DNA of 64,000 nucleotides from Pachyseris speciosa (lineage: Eukaryota; Cnidaria; Anthozoa; Scleractinia; Pachyseridae), in the NCBI GenBank assembly GCA_016490735.1, contig JAEMWC010000350.1:745001-809000 (forward strand), read 5' to 3'. The notes under the pieces are model-generated. The model made no database searches. It saw only the letters and a program-made list of their open reading frames with translations, and was not told where the DNA came from. Positions 44,257 through 55,500 of this stretch are shown piece by piece. Both the position numbers and the translations under genes were made by a program. Every line of letters begins with the position of its first letter. The stretch's first letter is position 1.

Positions 44257-44949
44257 AAGACGATTTTCTCATTTACCTCGACTGTTTTTGAGGTAGAATT
44301 CTAACATTGTTCTAAACGCATTCATGATGTACCGACGTCAAGCACTAAACCAGACAACGAGGAGACAGGCATGATAGAGAATCGATTTTACTGCGAAAGC
44401 TGCCATTGAACGCTGCATTCATGAAGTGTTTTATTACCACACAAAAACTGCCTTTTTCCTCAGCGAAGAATTTCAAACTAGCTTAATAACACGGGGCATT
44501 ATTTTTCGTGGCAGCCGCTTATAGTTACATCAGTATAACAAGTAGATGAACTTCGTTGTTGCATGCGACGGGTACAGCAAGAGTTTGAGCTCCAGTACGA
44601 AAGCGTGATGTATAATTTTGCATTCTCATATCTTATGTTTCTGCTGAAGTTATTTGGTCGGTGGAGAAAATTAAACTCTCTCTGATATCAGAGTTGAAGA
44701 GTCCATGAGGGAGACATTAAACCCAACCAAGGTTAAATTAACCTCACGTGAGCGTACTTCTCTGCCCCCAAAGATTCTTTAGTGTCATCAGCGTGTGTAA
44801 AACGAAGTTCGCATTCATGAGGTAAGATTCACAGCACATGAAAACCACGTGCCAAAGAGCAATGCTTAATTTTAGAAGTTATATTTCCAATATTACCGTT
44901 ATCTGACCGATGGGTAAGTTGTCATGAAAGCATCGAATACTTTACACTG
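44257..44949. other. Old duplication remnant
   Basis: 44450-44860 resembles 37000-37720: GCCTTTTTCCTCAGC(G/A)AAG, TTTTTCGTGG(C/A)AGCCG, CATGCGACG(G/A)(G/A)TACAG. No frame is kept. Confidence 0.5.
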
Positions 44950-45300
44950 TGGGGTGCAGGAACGGGGGACGTGGATACTTTCTATATAAGCTATATGTGC
45001 TATGTGCCAGCCCAAAGGACAGTAAGGTTTTGAATTCACTTTGTCCTGAATGTTTGAAATTGCGTATGGTTTTCAAAATAACCACAAGAGCGAGTAAACG
45101 TCTTAGTCTATTTATCACGAAATGAAACTCTACAGAATCCGTGGGAAATGAACAAGAAATAACATTCGAACCGCAGTTTTTACCAGTTCTTCTGTTGGCG
45201 CCGACATTTATGTACCACAACAAACCAAAAGGGACATGTTTGGACAAGTTTGAAAACAGGTCTGAAAACAGGTGAGGATAAAAATTCAGAGAAGAGGCTG
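44950..45300 (+). repeat. Partial copy of the TATAAGCTATAT..CCCAAAGG repeat
   Basis: GGATACTTTCTATATAAGCT, ATGTGCTATGTGCCAGCCCA and GTCTGAAAACAGGTGAGGAT correspond to the repeat on either side of the LINE (27420-27600). It contains an apparently spliceable frame with FFCWRRHLCTTT, which I attribute to the repeat. Confidence 0.6.
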
Positions 45301-45824
45301 CGGGAGAAGAGAAAACAGAGAGGGAGGAAGACGATATGACAGCTTTTCCTTTGTGGATGAAAGCTTACAAGGTAAACATGAAACAGAAGCAGACAGAGCA
45401 CGCAAGAACTGAGAAGAACCACAAATATAATTGTCATGCTTAACCTCAATACTAGAGAAAACAAACAACTCAGACAGTCTTTATAGCAGTGGTTTGCACT
45501 GAGGGCTAGTGGGAAAGGAAGGAACAAAGGGGATATCAGTGACAGAACAAATTCATCGCGGAAGAACCTCATTACGATAGTTTATTGATTACAACTGATA
45601 TATAATGCATAGCTTTGTGCAGTAGCTTGAGTTAATGATTAGCCACTAAACTTGGTACATATCTTGAAGGAAAACTGGAAATGACTTAAGTCTTGTAAGG
45701 CAGTCCATTTATAACCGGGCATGGAACGAGCCTTCAACTTCTGATGGGCGTTGCCTCCTTCTCCCTCTTTAATATAACGGAAGAAAACAATCAAAGAAAC
45801 TTATTCTGGACCCGTGACATAAGC
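45300..45824. other. Intergenic DNA
   Basis: The 130-codon hydrophobic minus-strand ORF (45180-45572) lies over the repeat end and a purine-rich stretch and has no family or splice support. TTTATAACC near 45708 is a possible TATA box for the next entry. Confidence 0.35.
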
Positions 45825-45974
45825 ATGCAAGCTCTCCTATCTTTCCTTTATATATTCAGTCTCATGATAGTACTCGAGAATATGTGCAAACGTCAAGATA
45901 TTGATGTTTTTCCGCTGGTGATCGTTGTGTTTGATCAAGAAGTAGTGCTTGAAGAAGAAAAGTATAAATGTTAG
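45825..45974 (+). CDS. Possible small secreted peptide
   Basis: An internal ATG at 45825 opens 49 codons beginning MQALLSFLYIFSLMIVLENM, which looks like a signal peptide. CKR (dibasic) and a short acidic tail ending EEEKYKC follow. A TATA-like TTTATAA lies about 115 bases upstream. The precursor style fits the other peptide genes here, but there is no homologue in the window. Confidence 0.25.
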   Translation: MQALLSFLYIFSLMIVLENMCKRQDIDVFPLVIVVFDQEVVLEEEKYKC

Positions 45975-48435
45975 TTATCATGTGGGCTTGAGTGGTAAGA
46001 ATTCTCACTCCGTAATGAAGAATCCTTTATCGCCGTGACCAACTCGACCGTAAAATCGTGATAGATAAACTATACTACTGTTTTTAAGCACGCAAAATAA
46101 TGGCTCCATTTGTTTGGCAGAAATGCGCCCTGTGAAACTCTCAAAGTCTGATATATTTTTTAACTGTAGCATTGTGGTAAAAAGCGCATGTAATGGCTGC
46201 TACTTTTGTTTATCCTCTGAGTCAACAAAATTGTTTTCAAGCTCAGTGGCATTAAAGTTCAGCACTTACATGAAAAGCCGATTATTTGATTTCTTATAGA
46301 CTACTATTATCTAATTGGATGGGTGGAACTGCGAAATCTGTAAATATAAATGCATCAAGAATCGGGAATTTTGCTTCTTTTTGGTGAAATCCGCAGTAAA
46401 CACTAATTACTGGGAGCTTAGCTACAATGGTACGAAAGCCAAAGGGAACTAACTATGCTGAGTGAGACATTTTGATAAAGCCATTTTAGTTATTTTTAAA
46501 TCACAAATTACAAACCCAGGATGCAGACGTACTGCAATATCTTCGTTCAGACTCGAAGAGACTTTATCTGCTTTTTGAACCACCACCGCTTTTGTTCTTT
46601 CTCTCTCTCTTTTTTTTTTCCTCGCGGGCGCCCCCCAAAAGATATTCTGCTTCTCGTTGAGAAGCTGCAGATTCACATTACGGAATCGCATAACAAACAA
46701 TCGCTCGTTGCCATATTAGCGCGAGTCAACTAAAAACCTTTTAACAAGTGGCAACGGATTCGCCGAGAAGCCGGCTGCCAAGTCAGGTTGTAGTAAAATA
46801 TGCCTTTTTAAAATGAAAAAAAAAAATGCTTCTCGCTCATCGCAACAAATACAGCCTTTGGATATTTAGTTGCCCTTCGTCAAATAACTTTGTTTTCTTT
46901 ATGTAGGAGCAACAGAATGATTGTCTTTTCAAATCTTGCTGATGTATTTACTTAGCTCCTGTATATTATTTCTTATATCGTAGGACTTTTAATTTTAGCC
47001 TTTCACGGCAACAAAGGTGCGTCGGCTTTGTTTTAGTTAAGGAAGAGAATAAGAACAAGCACCTGTGGTTTTATTAGTGGTTATCAAGTTACGCTCGGCC
47101 ACGTGAAGCAACTGGTTAATAAAACAAAATTTAAAGCTTGCCGAATCAAGTTATCGTCAAAGGCGGTTAACACCACATTTAGTCTTTTTTTTATATATAT
47201 TTTATTTCTTAATTTGTTTCCCTCTCAGTGGTAACATTCCAAGTCTATGAATATATAGTTGCAGGATTCTCAAATGGACTGTTACCTGTGGTGTAATACA
47301 TACTTAGTTAAACACAACAATGTGGAGGCAAATTAAAACCATAGGAGAAGTTTTCAAGATTCAATGGGAAACTGCCGTGTCAAAGCAAATTAGCCTGTCA
47401 TCATATGAATGCTTATATTAAGTTACACCCCACCACGTGCAGTTTGAGCAATGTCCCCTAACAAATTATCTTAAGGTGTGTTTAAAGTTACAGACAACTC
47501 TGTGCAGTTAATTAAAAACCTTTTAAAAAGTCTGAAATAGTTATATTTATCGAGAAACTGCCGACTTACTGAATTATGATCAACAATGGTTCCGACCTTT
47601 TTTTTAGCTGTTACTTTCTTAATTAGATTTCCCGGCACATCACAATATTGTGTCAAAGGAACTGAGAATCGACCACAAACTTAGGAAGATGAAGACACGT
47701 CCGGAATGTCATCCATGAGTTCTTCGTTGTTGACTGTTTCGGCTCGCCTGGACGAGTCATGTATTCTTCAGCAGTGGAACAAATCGCTTTGTGATAATGG
47801 CCGAAACATTACAAAAGTGATGGATGGCAGTGTTGGTTGGAGAAAATTAAAAAAAAAAAATTGATGCAAGGGAAGTTGTCTAAAAAGTTCATGCAAATTG
47901 GAACTGAATAAGAGAAATTTATGCAGGGGGAGAGTTCCTCTATAAGCTAAAACCAGAGGTGTATTCAAACAAATCATCCCTTAGTTTATTCAAATAAAAT
48001 GTTTGGACCGTTTCAACTCGCCCGCCGAGGAAGGAAGCTATCCTTAACCCGCAAATGTATTATAAACCAAACAGTTAACGAGGCCTTTCGATGCAAGAAG
48101 TTCATAAACAGAACAACAGAAAAACAAACTAGAAAAACAAAACAAAACAAAACAAAAAGAAAACGTACAGCTCTCGTAATATTTTCATTATAACCCGGCA
48201 TTGCCTGCCTTAAGATATATTGATGGACAAAAGCCACCTTATACAAAACCAACCACTTTAAAAAGGTATATTTTACGAAACTCCCTTCACATTGTACCCC
48301 AAAGGAAAATTCCATACAGACCTACTAGTAAAGGCTAACCTGTAAAAGCCGTTTAGAATTTTATTTGTAAACTGCAGGGGTCGCCCACGCCCGTCAACAC
48401 CTTTAAATGTACGTATATTTAAAAATAATCCTGTA
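45975..48435. other. Intergenic DNA with degenerate local duplications
   Basis: GCACCTGTGGT(T/G)TTATTA (47060 and 50462) and variants of a GTTA(C/A)A..AATTAAAAACCTTTT block (47485, 51120, 52625 reversed, 53680 reversed) recur across 47-53.7 kb, showing old local duplication. No supported gene. Confidence 0.45.
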
Positions 48436-48560
48436 CTACTGGGCTGAGTTGCTCGAAGCATGGTTAGCGCTAACCATTGGTTAAAATGTATTAAAACCTA
48501 CAGGTTGTCATGGTATTTAACCCCGGTTAGTGCTAACCATGCTTCGAGCAACTGGGCCCT
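48436..48560. mobile_element. MITE, GTTGCTCGAAGCATGG type
   Basis: GAGTTGCTCGAAGCATGGTT with AGCGCTAACC at the left is mirrored by GGTTAGTGCTAACCATGCTT with CGAGCAACTGGG at the right. 125 bp, non-coding. Confidence 0.85.
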
Positions 48561-48569
48561 GATGGACAG

Positions 48570-49600
48570 AACAAAACTCGTGCAATCTGAATATTCCGTT
48601 CCCTCTTATCACGTTACTAAGTTAAGGACAGGGCGATCATCTGTGGCGATGTTAACAGGTTACGTCCTACCACTGGAATAAATTTTAAAAATCATTCAAC
48701 AAGGTTTTCCATCGTCCCTTTCTTACACTTGAAAAGTTTACTAATGATATTTTGTGTCCATCAATTTTTTTCCAAACATTTTTCTTTGCCGAGTAGATTC
48801 TATCTCTAATGATCTTTTTCCTGACTGTCATGGTGTTTTGTGTCTAACAATTTTCTTTGTTGAGGTGTTCTATCTCTAATGATCTTTTTACAAGGCACTT
48901 TCCAAGAATCCTTTGGTGAAATATTGCTTTGGCTTGACAGAATCACCCCATGAACTTCGAAACAAATTTTGCACTACGCGACATATTTGCCCAAGGATAA
49001 AAGATGAGTAGGTACCACTAAAAGAAACATTTAGCTGTAAGATTGACATACTCAGATTCAGATAAATTATATTGATTCACTTCTTGATGTCACATTTCAG
49101 CCGCAAATGTAGCCTAACTTGTTATACACAGGCTGAAAAACGATTAACAAGGTGGTAACATCGTCGGACGAAAACTTTAATTAGTCGGCAGTTCATTCTT
49201 GGTGAGTCGCAATAATTGTGAACGTTTTTTAACTAACTGCTCATAGTAGGGAGCAACTTATTAATACGTGTTCAGTTAAATATTGGTACAGGTCATTGTT
49301 CTGTTTCTCTAGTTCTTCCTGAAAGAAAAAAATGAGACAGAAAAAATACTGAAAATAGACCTCAAAGGGGCTGCAGACATTTTTTCGACGCTTTGAGCCA
49401 CCATTTTCCCCATGAACCAGTGAGGTGTAGGCGCATTGCTATGGATTGTTAATAAAACCCTGGAAATCAAAAGAGACCTGTTTGCCCATGGCAACGAAAA
49501 TCAAAGGCCAAATATTCTTCAAAGCGGTTATTTCGCGTTAGATAAAATTGGCAATAACGTTACTGTGGCTCATTGTCTTCTTTCAACATTTGCTTCATTT
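48570..49600 (+). repeat. Arm 1 of a large inverted duplication (partner 51230-52150)
   Basis: Blocks shared, in opposite orientation, with 51230-52150: GTACTGGAATAAA-like start, GTGTCTAACAATTTTCTTTG, AAATATTGCTTTGGCTTGAC, TAAGATTGACA, CGACGCTTTGAGCCA, CATTTTCCCCATGAAC, TGGATTGTTAATAAAAC and CCAAATATTCTTCAAA. Similarity is patchy with indels, so the event is old. Confidence 0.7.
48895..49011 (+). pseudogene. Possible second exon, copy of the 51753 exon
   Basis: After acceptor CTTTTTACAAG the phase-0 frame reads NPLVKYCFGLTESPHELRNK, then FCTTRHICPRIKDE and TAG. The minus-strand copy at 51753-51914 aligns codon by codon without gaps and continues beyond this stop. Most differences change amino acids, so purifying selection is not evident. 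No first exon seen. Confidence 0.3.
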
Positions 49601-51229
49601 CATCTCACTGGTGATCCAGAGACTACTCGTGATTGAAATAGCCCCTGGAAATTTTTTGACAAAATGATCCCAATGACATTAATATATTGCCCCTTTAAAA
49701 GGAAAACCCATGGCTTTTCTTTGACCAGTTCTGTGCCCAAAATTATGAGCGACAGTAGGAAGAGTTTTAGGATCCAGATTTGCTATCTTATAGCAATCTT
49801 CATTTGTCGTCATTAGGAAAAACAACAAACTGCATTCTTGAGTCCAAACTACTTTGAGATGAAAGTGTAAAGAATTAATCTCGGGTCAAAAGCAATTAAA
49901 GAAAACAAAGTCATGCGAACTGTTCTTCGAGAGTTTCTTGGAGCTGAAGGTGTAGAAATTAGAAAAGTAGCAAACATATCTCGTGGTACGCTAGACAAAT
50001 TCCTAATCAAGAAAGAAATTTTGACATAAATGTCCACAGAAAAGACAAAAAGGAATACGCGAACTTTGGAGTTTAGAGAAGTCAACAATTTACGCGGAGC
50101 ACAGAGCTGCATAATAGCGCCATTTCACACAAAATCTTTCCTTGGCTAAGCAGACACAAATCCTGAAGTGCCTTGATAGTTTTTCTGTTACTTCCCATGT
50201 TCACTGAGGAAGCTTTTTCAATAAAATGATTATTATCAGCGGCCAAAAAATCATCCGGTTACACAGCAACGAGGACGGAGCTATTACAACCTTGTCAAAC
50301 TACACGAGCTTGTCTCTGGCAGAACCGTACACTTTAAAATTAGCAAAGCCAGCCACCCCATTTCGCTGTTGGTAACATCCAAACGCTCATTCTTACCGGT
50401 TCAAACGAAAAGGGTTGCGAAAGACAAATAACTTTGTTTCAAATGAAGGGAAAGCAACAGGGCACCTGTGGTGTTATTAACGCTTCTTAAGTTACATTCT
50501 ACCACGTGTAGTCATTGCGTTTCACTGAGAAAATTGCAGAATCTGATTTGCGTAAATAATGTTTAAAAACATCATCTTTTCATACATATTTTTTTCTCTT
50601 TATCGCAACATCCGTAGACGTTGAATATCATAGTTGGCTTAAATTAAGACGAGGCGAAACAAAAGAATTATAGATGGCTATATCGACACCTCTGACTGAA
50701 AAAGATCGACTAATGAGCTCGCCGCGCCAAAGTAAGGTCGGCGTCACCCAAAGCACCTTAAACACGAGGTAAACAACCTTCTTATCTATCTGTCGCAATT
50801 TTTTTTTTCATAGTAGCATATTTTACCATTTTGGTGCAAAGGGTGGAAAAAGACAAATCTCTGTGTTATTTGCATATGGAAGAGAAGGAGCGAACACCTG
50901 TCCGGCCTATTATGTGAAATTAATTCACATGTAACTAGTCAATAAGTCTTTAAGATTCATGGGAAACTTACACAGTTACATGATCGTCAATAATATTTAA
51001 AAACATTTTTCACATATTTTTCTCTCTGTCGTAATATTCGTAGCCTCAGAATACCATATTTGGCTCAAGAGGAATCCCAACGGAAGAATCACATGTGGCT
51101 ATATTAACAAGTATAAAGTTACACACAACCATTCAATTAAAAACCTTTCCAAGATGCAGTGTCACGGGAACTAATATAGCATATATCCAAACAATTTAGA
51201 GGCTCTTCCAATGACGAGTTGAAATTAAG
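49601..51229. repeat. Spacer of the inverted duplication, itself repeat-rich
   Basis: 49880-50345 is another copy of the 17060-17835 repeat (AAACATATCTCGTGGTACGC, TTTTGACATAAATGTCCACA, GAGGAAGCTTTTTCAATAAA). 50540-50680 and 50980-51110 are two diverged tandem units (TTTAAAAACAT..TTTT, CAACATCCGTAGACGTTGAA against TAATATTCGTAGCCTCAGAA). No gene. Confidence 0.55.
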
Positions 51230-52150
51230 CAAATTTTAAAAGAAAGTACATAATGTGCCACAATAAGTTATTGCCAATTTCATCCAAGACGGAATAACTG
51301 TTTTGAAGAATATTTGGCCGTTGCGTTTGCGTTCGACAAACAGGTCTCCTTTGATTTCCAAAGTTTTATTAACAATCCATGACACTGCGCCTTTAATATA
51401 TCTCACTGGCCCGTTCATGGGGAAAATGCTGGCTCAAAGCGTCGTACAAAACGTTTACAGCCATTTTGTATGTCTATTTTAGGTATTTTGTCCGTCTCTA
51501 CTTCAGTCATTTCAAGCACTTTTCCAAGTGAATAATGACCTGTAGCGACATTATATTAAGTTTAAGATGTGTTGCGGATTCACCAACAAACTGTCGACTC
51601 AAAATATCGCCAACAGTATTTGCAACCTCGTTTATATAACTATATCCTTCAGTTGTTTTTGGTTTTCTCTATATAATAACGTTTGCAGCCTGTGTGTAAC
51701 ATAGTTGGCTCCATATTCGGCAAATTCGACATCAAAAACTGAATCAAACTATTTAAATGTCGAGTTTGTCAATCTTAGAGTTAAATGATTCCTTTAGTAG
51801 TATGGATTCATATTTTATGCTTGTGCAAAAATGCCGCGTAGAGCAAGATTTGTTTGGAGCTTCAGGAGCTGATTCTGTCAAGCCAAAGCAATATTTCACC
51901 CAAGGATTCTTGGCCTTGGGAATGAATAAAAATGCCATGAGATAAAGATCACTAGAAATAGAATACGGGCAAAGAAAATTGTTAGACACAAAATGTCAAA
52001 CTGACGTCCCAAGGCTAAGAAAGGGACACAATGAAAACTTCGTGTTGAATGGTATAGTTTATTCCAGTACCACGGGGCGAAACTAGCTCATACGTGCAGC
52101 TCCCAAATACTATTCTAAAGATTTTAAAGCCGGATGAGCCTTCACAAGTA
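51230..52150 (-). repeat. Arm 2 of the large inverted duplication
   Basis: Reverse-complement partner of 48570-49600; see there. It contains the possible exon at 51753-51914. Confidence 0.7.
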
Positions 52151-53267
52151 GGTCTGTAAGGGGAACGAAGCTCTCCTTTTAGAAGTTGTTGGTTTTGTAT
52201 AACGTGCTGTTCCGATTCCCCTTAAATGTGTTTTAGACAGGCAATGACTGGTTATATTGAAACTACTGCGGAACATCGATTTAACAAGCCCCTCTGATAC
52301 AACGAAATCTTCGTATTCTTCTGCCTGGCCAAGTTACAGGCAAATATATGTTAAAGAACGTCGATATTACGAAATCTCCGCGTTATAACGAACACAATCC
52401 GAAATCCCAAAAGCAAAATATACCGGACATAACGAATAAGTGTCAACACGTTGCAAAAAATGAAAGCGGAACAGATTCTCGCATCCTTTGATTTAAGAGA
52501 CAATGATACCTTGAGGCCGGAAAAAGCAATTTAAAAGAGGAGCAGGTTAAAAAGATTTGAACCATTACGTACCATAATTAGAGTCGGCAGTTCCTTAGTG
52601 AATTTTTAATTAAGATCTCTAAAAGGTTTTTAATTGCCTGCACAAGGGTTGTGTGTAACTTGATAGGCATGGAATATCGATATCACCATACGTGAATGTT
52701 TTTATTATTTACTGCGATTCGCAGTCTTAAGCTAACTATGACATTCAAATGTGTCAATAGTCAAGAAAAGAAGTCTTAAACAAATTCTAAACATAACTTA
52801 CGATAATTTGATCCGGGAAGTTGCTTAGTAAACCTTAAAGACTTGTTCAACGATTATTAATTGACTGCACGTGGAGAGGTGTAACTTAATATAAGCTTTG
52901 ATATCGATTTACTTTGGTTCTCTTATAAATTAAAACAAAACGATTTCCCTTTGCCATCCTTTACACCAAAGTCTGTAAACTGGCAAGATAGAAAAAAAAG
53001 TGAAACTACGAAAGATAGATAAGACGGCTTAAACATTGTTGACGAAATTTTGGGCAATAAGTTTCTAAATGAATCCTCAATAAAATCACTTACACGTATT
53101 AAATAACCGGTTTGTTTACATGTTGGTGCATGCGTAGATTTCGCCACAGGTATAGTTCTGTCGCTCTTCTTTAACAAAATTAACGAAGCGATTTGTCTTG
53201 GGTGATCCACAAGTGTCACGATAATGAGGAAAAGAAAACAGAAGAAAAACAGTTGAAGGCATTTCAG
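51753..53267 (-). CDS. Possible minus-strand secreted peptide gene (two exons, start unclear)
   Basis: Proposed exon 53267-53094 ends at a consensus GTAAGT donor in phase 0. It encodes a strongly hydrophobic leader (KCLQLFFFCFLFLIIVTLV), then HPRQIASLILLKKSDR with a KK site and THAPTCKQTGYLIR. Proposed exon 51914-51753 (acceptor TTCATTCCCAAG, phase 0) encodes NPWVKYCFGLTESAPEAPNK, then SCSTRHFCTSIK, and ends at TAA 51753. In the leader frame there is no ATG: the expected position reads CTG (53267-53265). Either an upstream exon supplies the start or the gene is dead. The join is inferred from phase and strand only. Confidence 0.3.
52150..53093. other. Proposed intron of the minus-strand gene / intergenic
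   Basis: 52600-52700 and 52810-52920 carry two diverged copies of a block with GGTTTTTAATTGCCTGCACA and TAACTT..ATCGATAT. Nothing else recognised. Confidence 0.4.
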
Positions 53268-53469
53268 TAGTAAAATAAGACTAAGAAGTTAATCGGTTTT
53301 TGGCATCTAAATTAATAGGCATTGGTATCGCCACAGGCAACCGTTGCGTAAAAGAAAACTAAAATACACAAGGGCTGTATATGCTACTAGACTGAAAGCA
53401 AATTTAAAAGAAGAAAACATTAAAATGCTTTATTTATTGTTGATTTAGTTTAGTCTCCTCAGTTATATA

Positions 53470-53546
53470 TAGTAGAGCATCTGTGCTCGGCTACAAAGAT
53501 TTGAGACTTTAATAAAGTGATATTATTATTATTATTATTGTTATTG

Positions 53547-53623
<77 letters not shown>

Positions 53624-53625
53624 AC
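53470..53625 (+). mobile_element. SINE tail with (ATT)n run
   Basis: GTAGAGCATCTGTGCTCGGC, AAAGATTTGAGACTTTAATA and AAGTGATATTATTATT match, in reverse, the tail at 1850-1940. The tRNA-like head is absent. Confidence 0.75.
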
Positions 53626-54047
53626 CATAACATCGCCGGTGGTGTTCGTTCAGATCTTCAGTGAATTTTTAAGACTTGTTAAAAGGTTTTTAATTGACTC
53701 CACATAATTATGTTTATCAATTAACTCGCCACTATTGATTGCTTGTCTTTTGCTTAGTTTATTTCATAGTAAATTTGTTTTGGCGATTAAATTTAAGTGA
53801 ATCTTCCATAACGAGCAGCTTCATTACCCAGGTGGGTTGACTCAACAAGGAAGAACTCAAGAATGGATTCCAAACGTCTCTTCATGTTCCTGACTTTGTG
53901 GTTGATGCTCAGTTCCATTATGTTTGACCAAGCGGAGTCCTTTGAGCTTCCACAAAAGTCAAAGAAAAAAGCAAAAGAAGAAAAAACACGATGATTTCAT
54001 CTCTTCCAATGCGATCAAAGAATGGAAAGCAGCCTCTTTAGTCTTGG

Positions 54048-54910
54048 TATGTAATTTATGTTTTTAAAACACACACACAAAAACCTTTATAAAAAAAACT
54101 TCTTACAGACAACAGTGCACCTTGGCTTTTGCATTATTGTGGATCCAGCATGTACCCGGCATATCCACACACAAAAAACGTTTAATGAAAACGTAGATTC
54201 CAAATAGATAGCCACGCTTTCAAATAGACAAGGGTCGGCCTTGTCTAAAACATTTTTAATTGGTCTTTTCAGAGTGTAGGTTTATCTCTCTAGTTTGTTC
54301 GCAGTTTTTGCTGATGCCAGCAACTGAGTGCAGTAGGCTAACTTCAAATGACAATAAAACACGTTCGTAACAGTATACATTTAAAAACGTGAAAAACAAA
54401 AAAAAATTGTCTTGATTGTGAAAAATATCCTTTAATTGCCAAACGACGAATTTCATCCGAAAGGAGCTTTATTTAGCGAGGCTTACTGATTGTCAAGATA
54501 CTAAATAAAGTTGATAGACTATCAGGCCACAAGTTCTCAAGCTAACTTGTTATACACCAGCCTCATCAAATTACCACGATTTTACGGTCGCAGAACCTTT
54601 TCTGTAGTACAGTGATGATTCCAACCATTTAATCCCAACTACTCACGGAAACTGCATCAAATCCGTCTCATTACCGTAACAAATATATTTAGCGAAGCCT
54701 AAAAGCTGGGCTCCATAACTATTTTTATGATAACTTGCGTTAACAGAAGTCTTGTTACCTGTGCAAAGGTAACAAAGGTGACGTGTGCCGATCCGTGCCC
54801 TTGCAAATTCGCATGGCTTTCTTAAACCAATATTCGGTGACAAAAATAGGCGACAACAGGTCAAACGCAGAGTGTTAGCGTCATAATGAACTGTTGGACC
54901 GCAAACGTTT
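54048..54910. other. Intron-like DNA of family II gene 1
   Basis: No supported features apart from the elements listed next. The minus-strand ORFs here (54256-54456, 54643-54864) have no other evidence. Confidence 0.4.
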
Positions 54911-54912
54911 TT

Positions 54913-55017
54913 TTAACACTTAATGACTAGTCCCGAGGGGAAAAGTGAATTTTGTTTCCCGAGAATCTCAATGTTTTCCGAGACGAAGTCCCCTCGGGAC
55001 CAGTCATTAAGTGTTAA
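54913..55017. mobile_element. piggyBac-type MITE with TTAA flanks
   Basis: TTAACACTTAATGACTAGTC and CCGAGGGGA are mirrored by TCCCCTCGG and GACCAGTCATTAAGTGTTAA. 105 bp, borders TTAA on both sides. Confidence 0.82.
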
Positions 55018-55059
55018 ATATAACTTCTCATTATTGAACCTCTACTTGTTCGACTGGCG

Positions 55060-55268
55060 GCGATGAAGTAAAGTAAAAAGAAAGAAAAACTTACCGTCAT
55101 GCGCTCACGTTCTCACCAAAAACATTTAATTGGGTCATTTTACGTTTCTGTTTTGCAGAAGACGCCATAACAACGACAAATACCAAAATGTAAATCGCAC
55201 GTCCAGAGCGATTGTATTTGTTCATTAACCCTATTGTCTTGCGGCGTTCCCGTTGGCGTCGTCGCTGC
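55060..55268. mobile_element. Truncated relative of the MITE in LINE ORF1
   Basis: GAAAAACTTACCGTCATGCG, TTGGGTCATTTTACGTTTCT, GTTTTGCAGAAGACGCCATA and GCGGCGTTCCCGTTGGCGTC follow the same order as 28230-28425. The left end is missing. Confidence 0.65.
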
Positions 55269-55500
55269 TTACTCTTCAAATGTGCAAGTCTTAATTTTTA
55301 AGTCACTGATCACCAAAAACAAAAGATAAATATCATGATGTTTGAACAAATTTCTTCTCGTTTTATTATACGATATGTGTGAACATCATTTAGGACAGTT
55401 TCCTTACTGGTATCATGTCGCGGCTGATTTACTGGAATTGTTTTCTTAGAGTGCAGAGGAAGACCAAGACAACACCCATCAAAGGTTCAAACCTCGCTAA

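Larger units (their letters stand above)
53863..55500 (+). pseudogene. Family II basic secreted peptide precursor, gene 1 (frameshifted)
   Basis: The ATG at 53863 follows GAAGAACTCAAGA, the same leader words as the two later genes. The signal peptide starts MDSKRLFMFLTLWLMLSSIM and the basic part is KSKKKAKEEK. The reading frame then hits TGA at 53994 inside an A-rich run, but the next frame carries DDFISSNAIKEWKAASL to the same GTATGT donor (54047) used by the paralogues. The exon is 184 bp, one more than a multiple of three, so one extra base (probably in the A6 run at 53981-53986) breaks it. The candidate second exon is 55450-55500: acceptor TTTTCTTAG, SAEEDQDNTHQRFKPR, TAA. It could be a sequencing error in a homopolymer. 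Confidence 0.55.

Noticed and set aside
45187..45340. Frame with FFCWRRHLCTTT after a CAG acceptor, resembling a cysteine-ring exon
   Set aside because: It lies in a partial copy of the TATAAGCTATAT/CCCCAAAGG repeat (also at 27420 and 33540). The cysteine spacing is five, not six, and no leader exon was found.
45180..45572. 130-codon hydrophobic minus-strand ORF
   Set aside because: Composition comes from a purine-rich plus strand; no motif, promoter or splice support, and it runs into the repeat.
49309..49636. Paired ORFs WIVNKTLEIK in both arms of the inverted duplication
   Set aside because: After ten shared residues the two copies are in different frames because of indels, so the similarity is at DNA level only.
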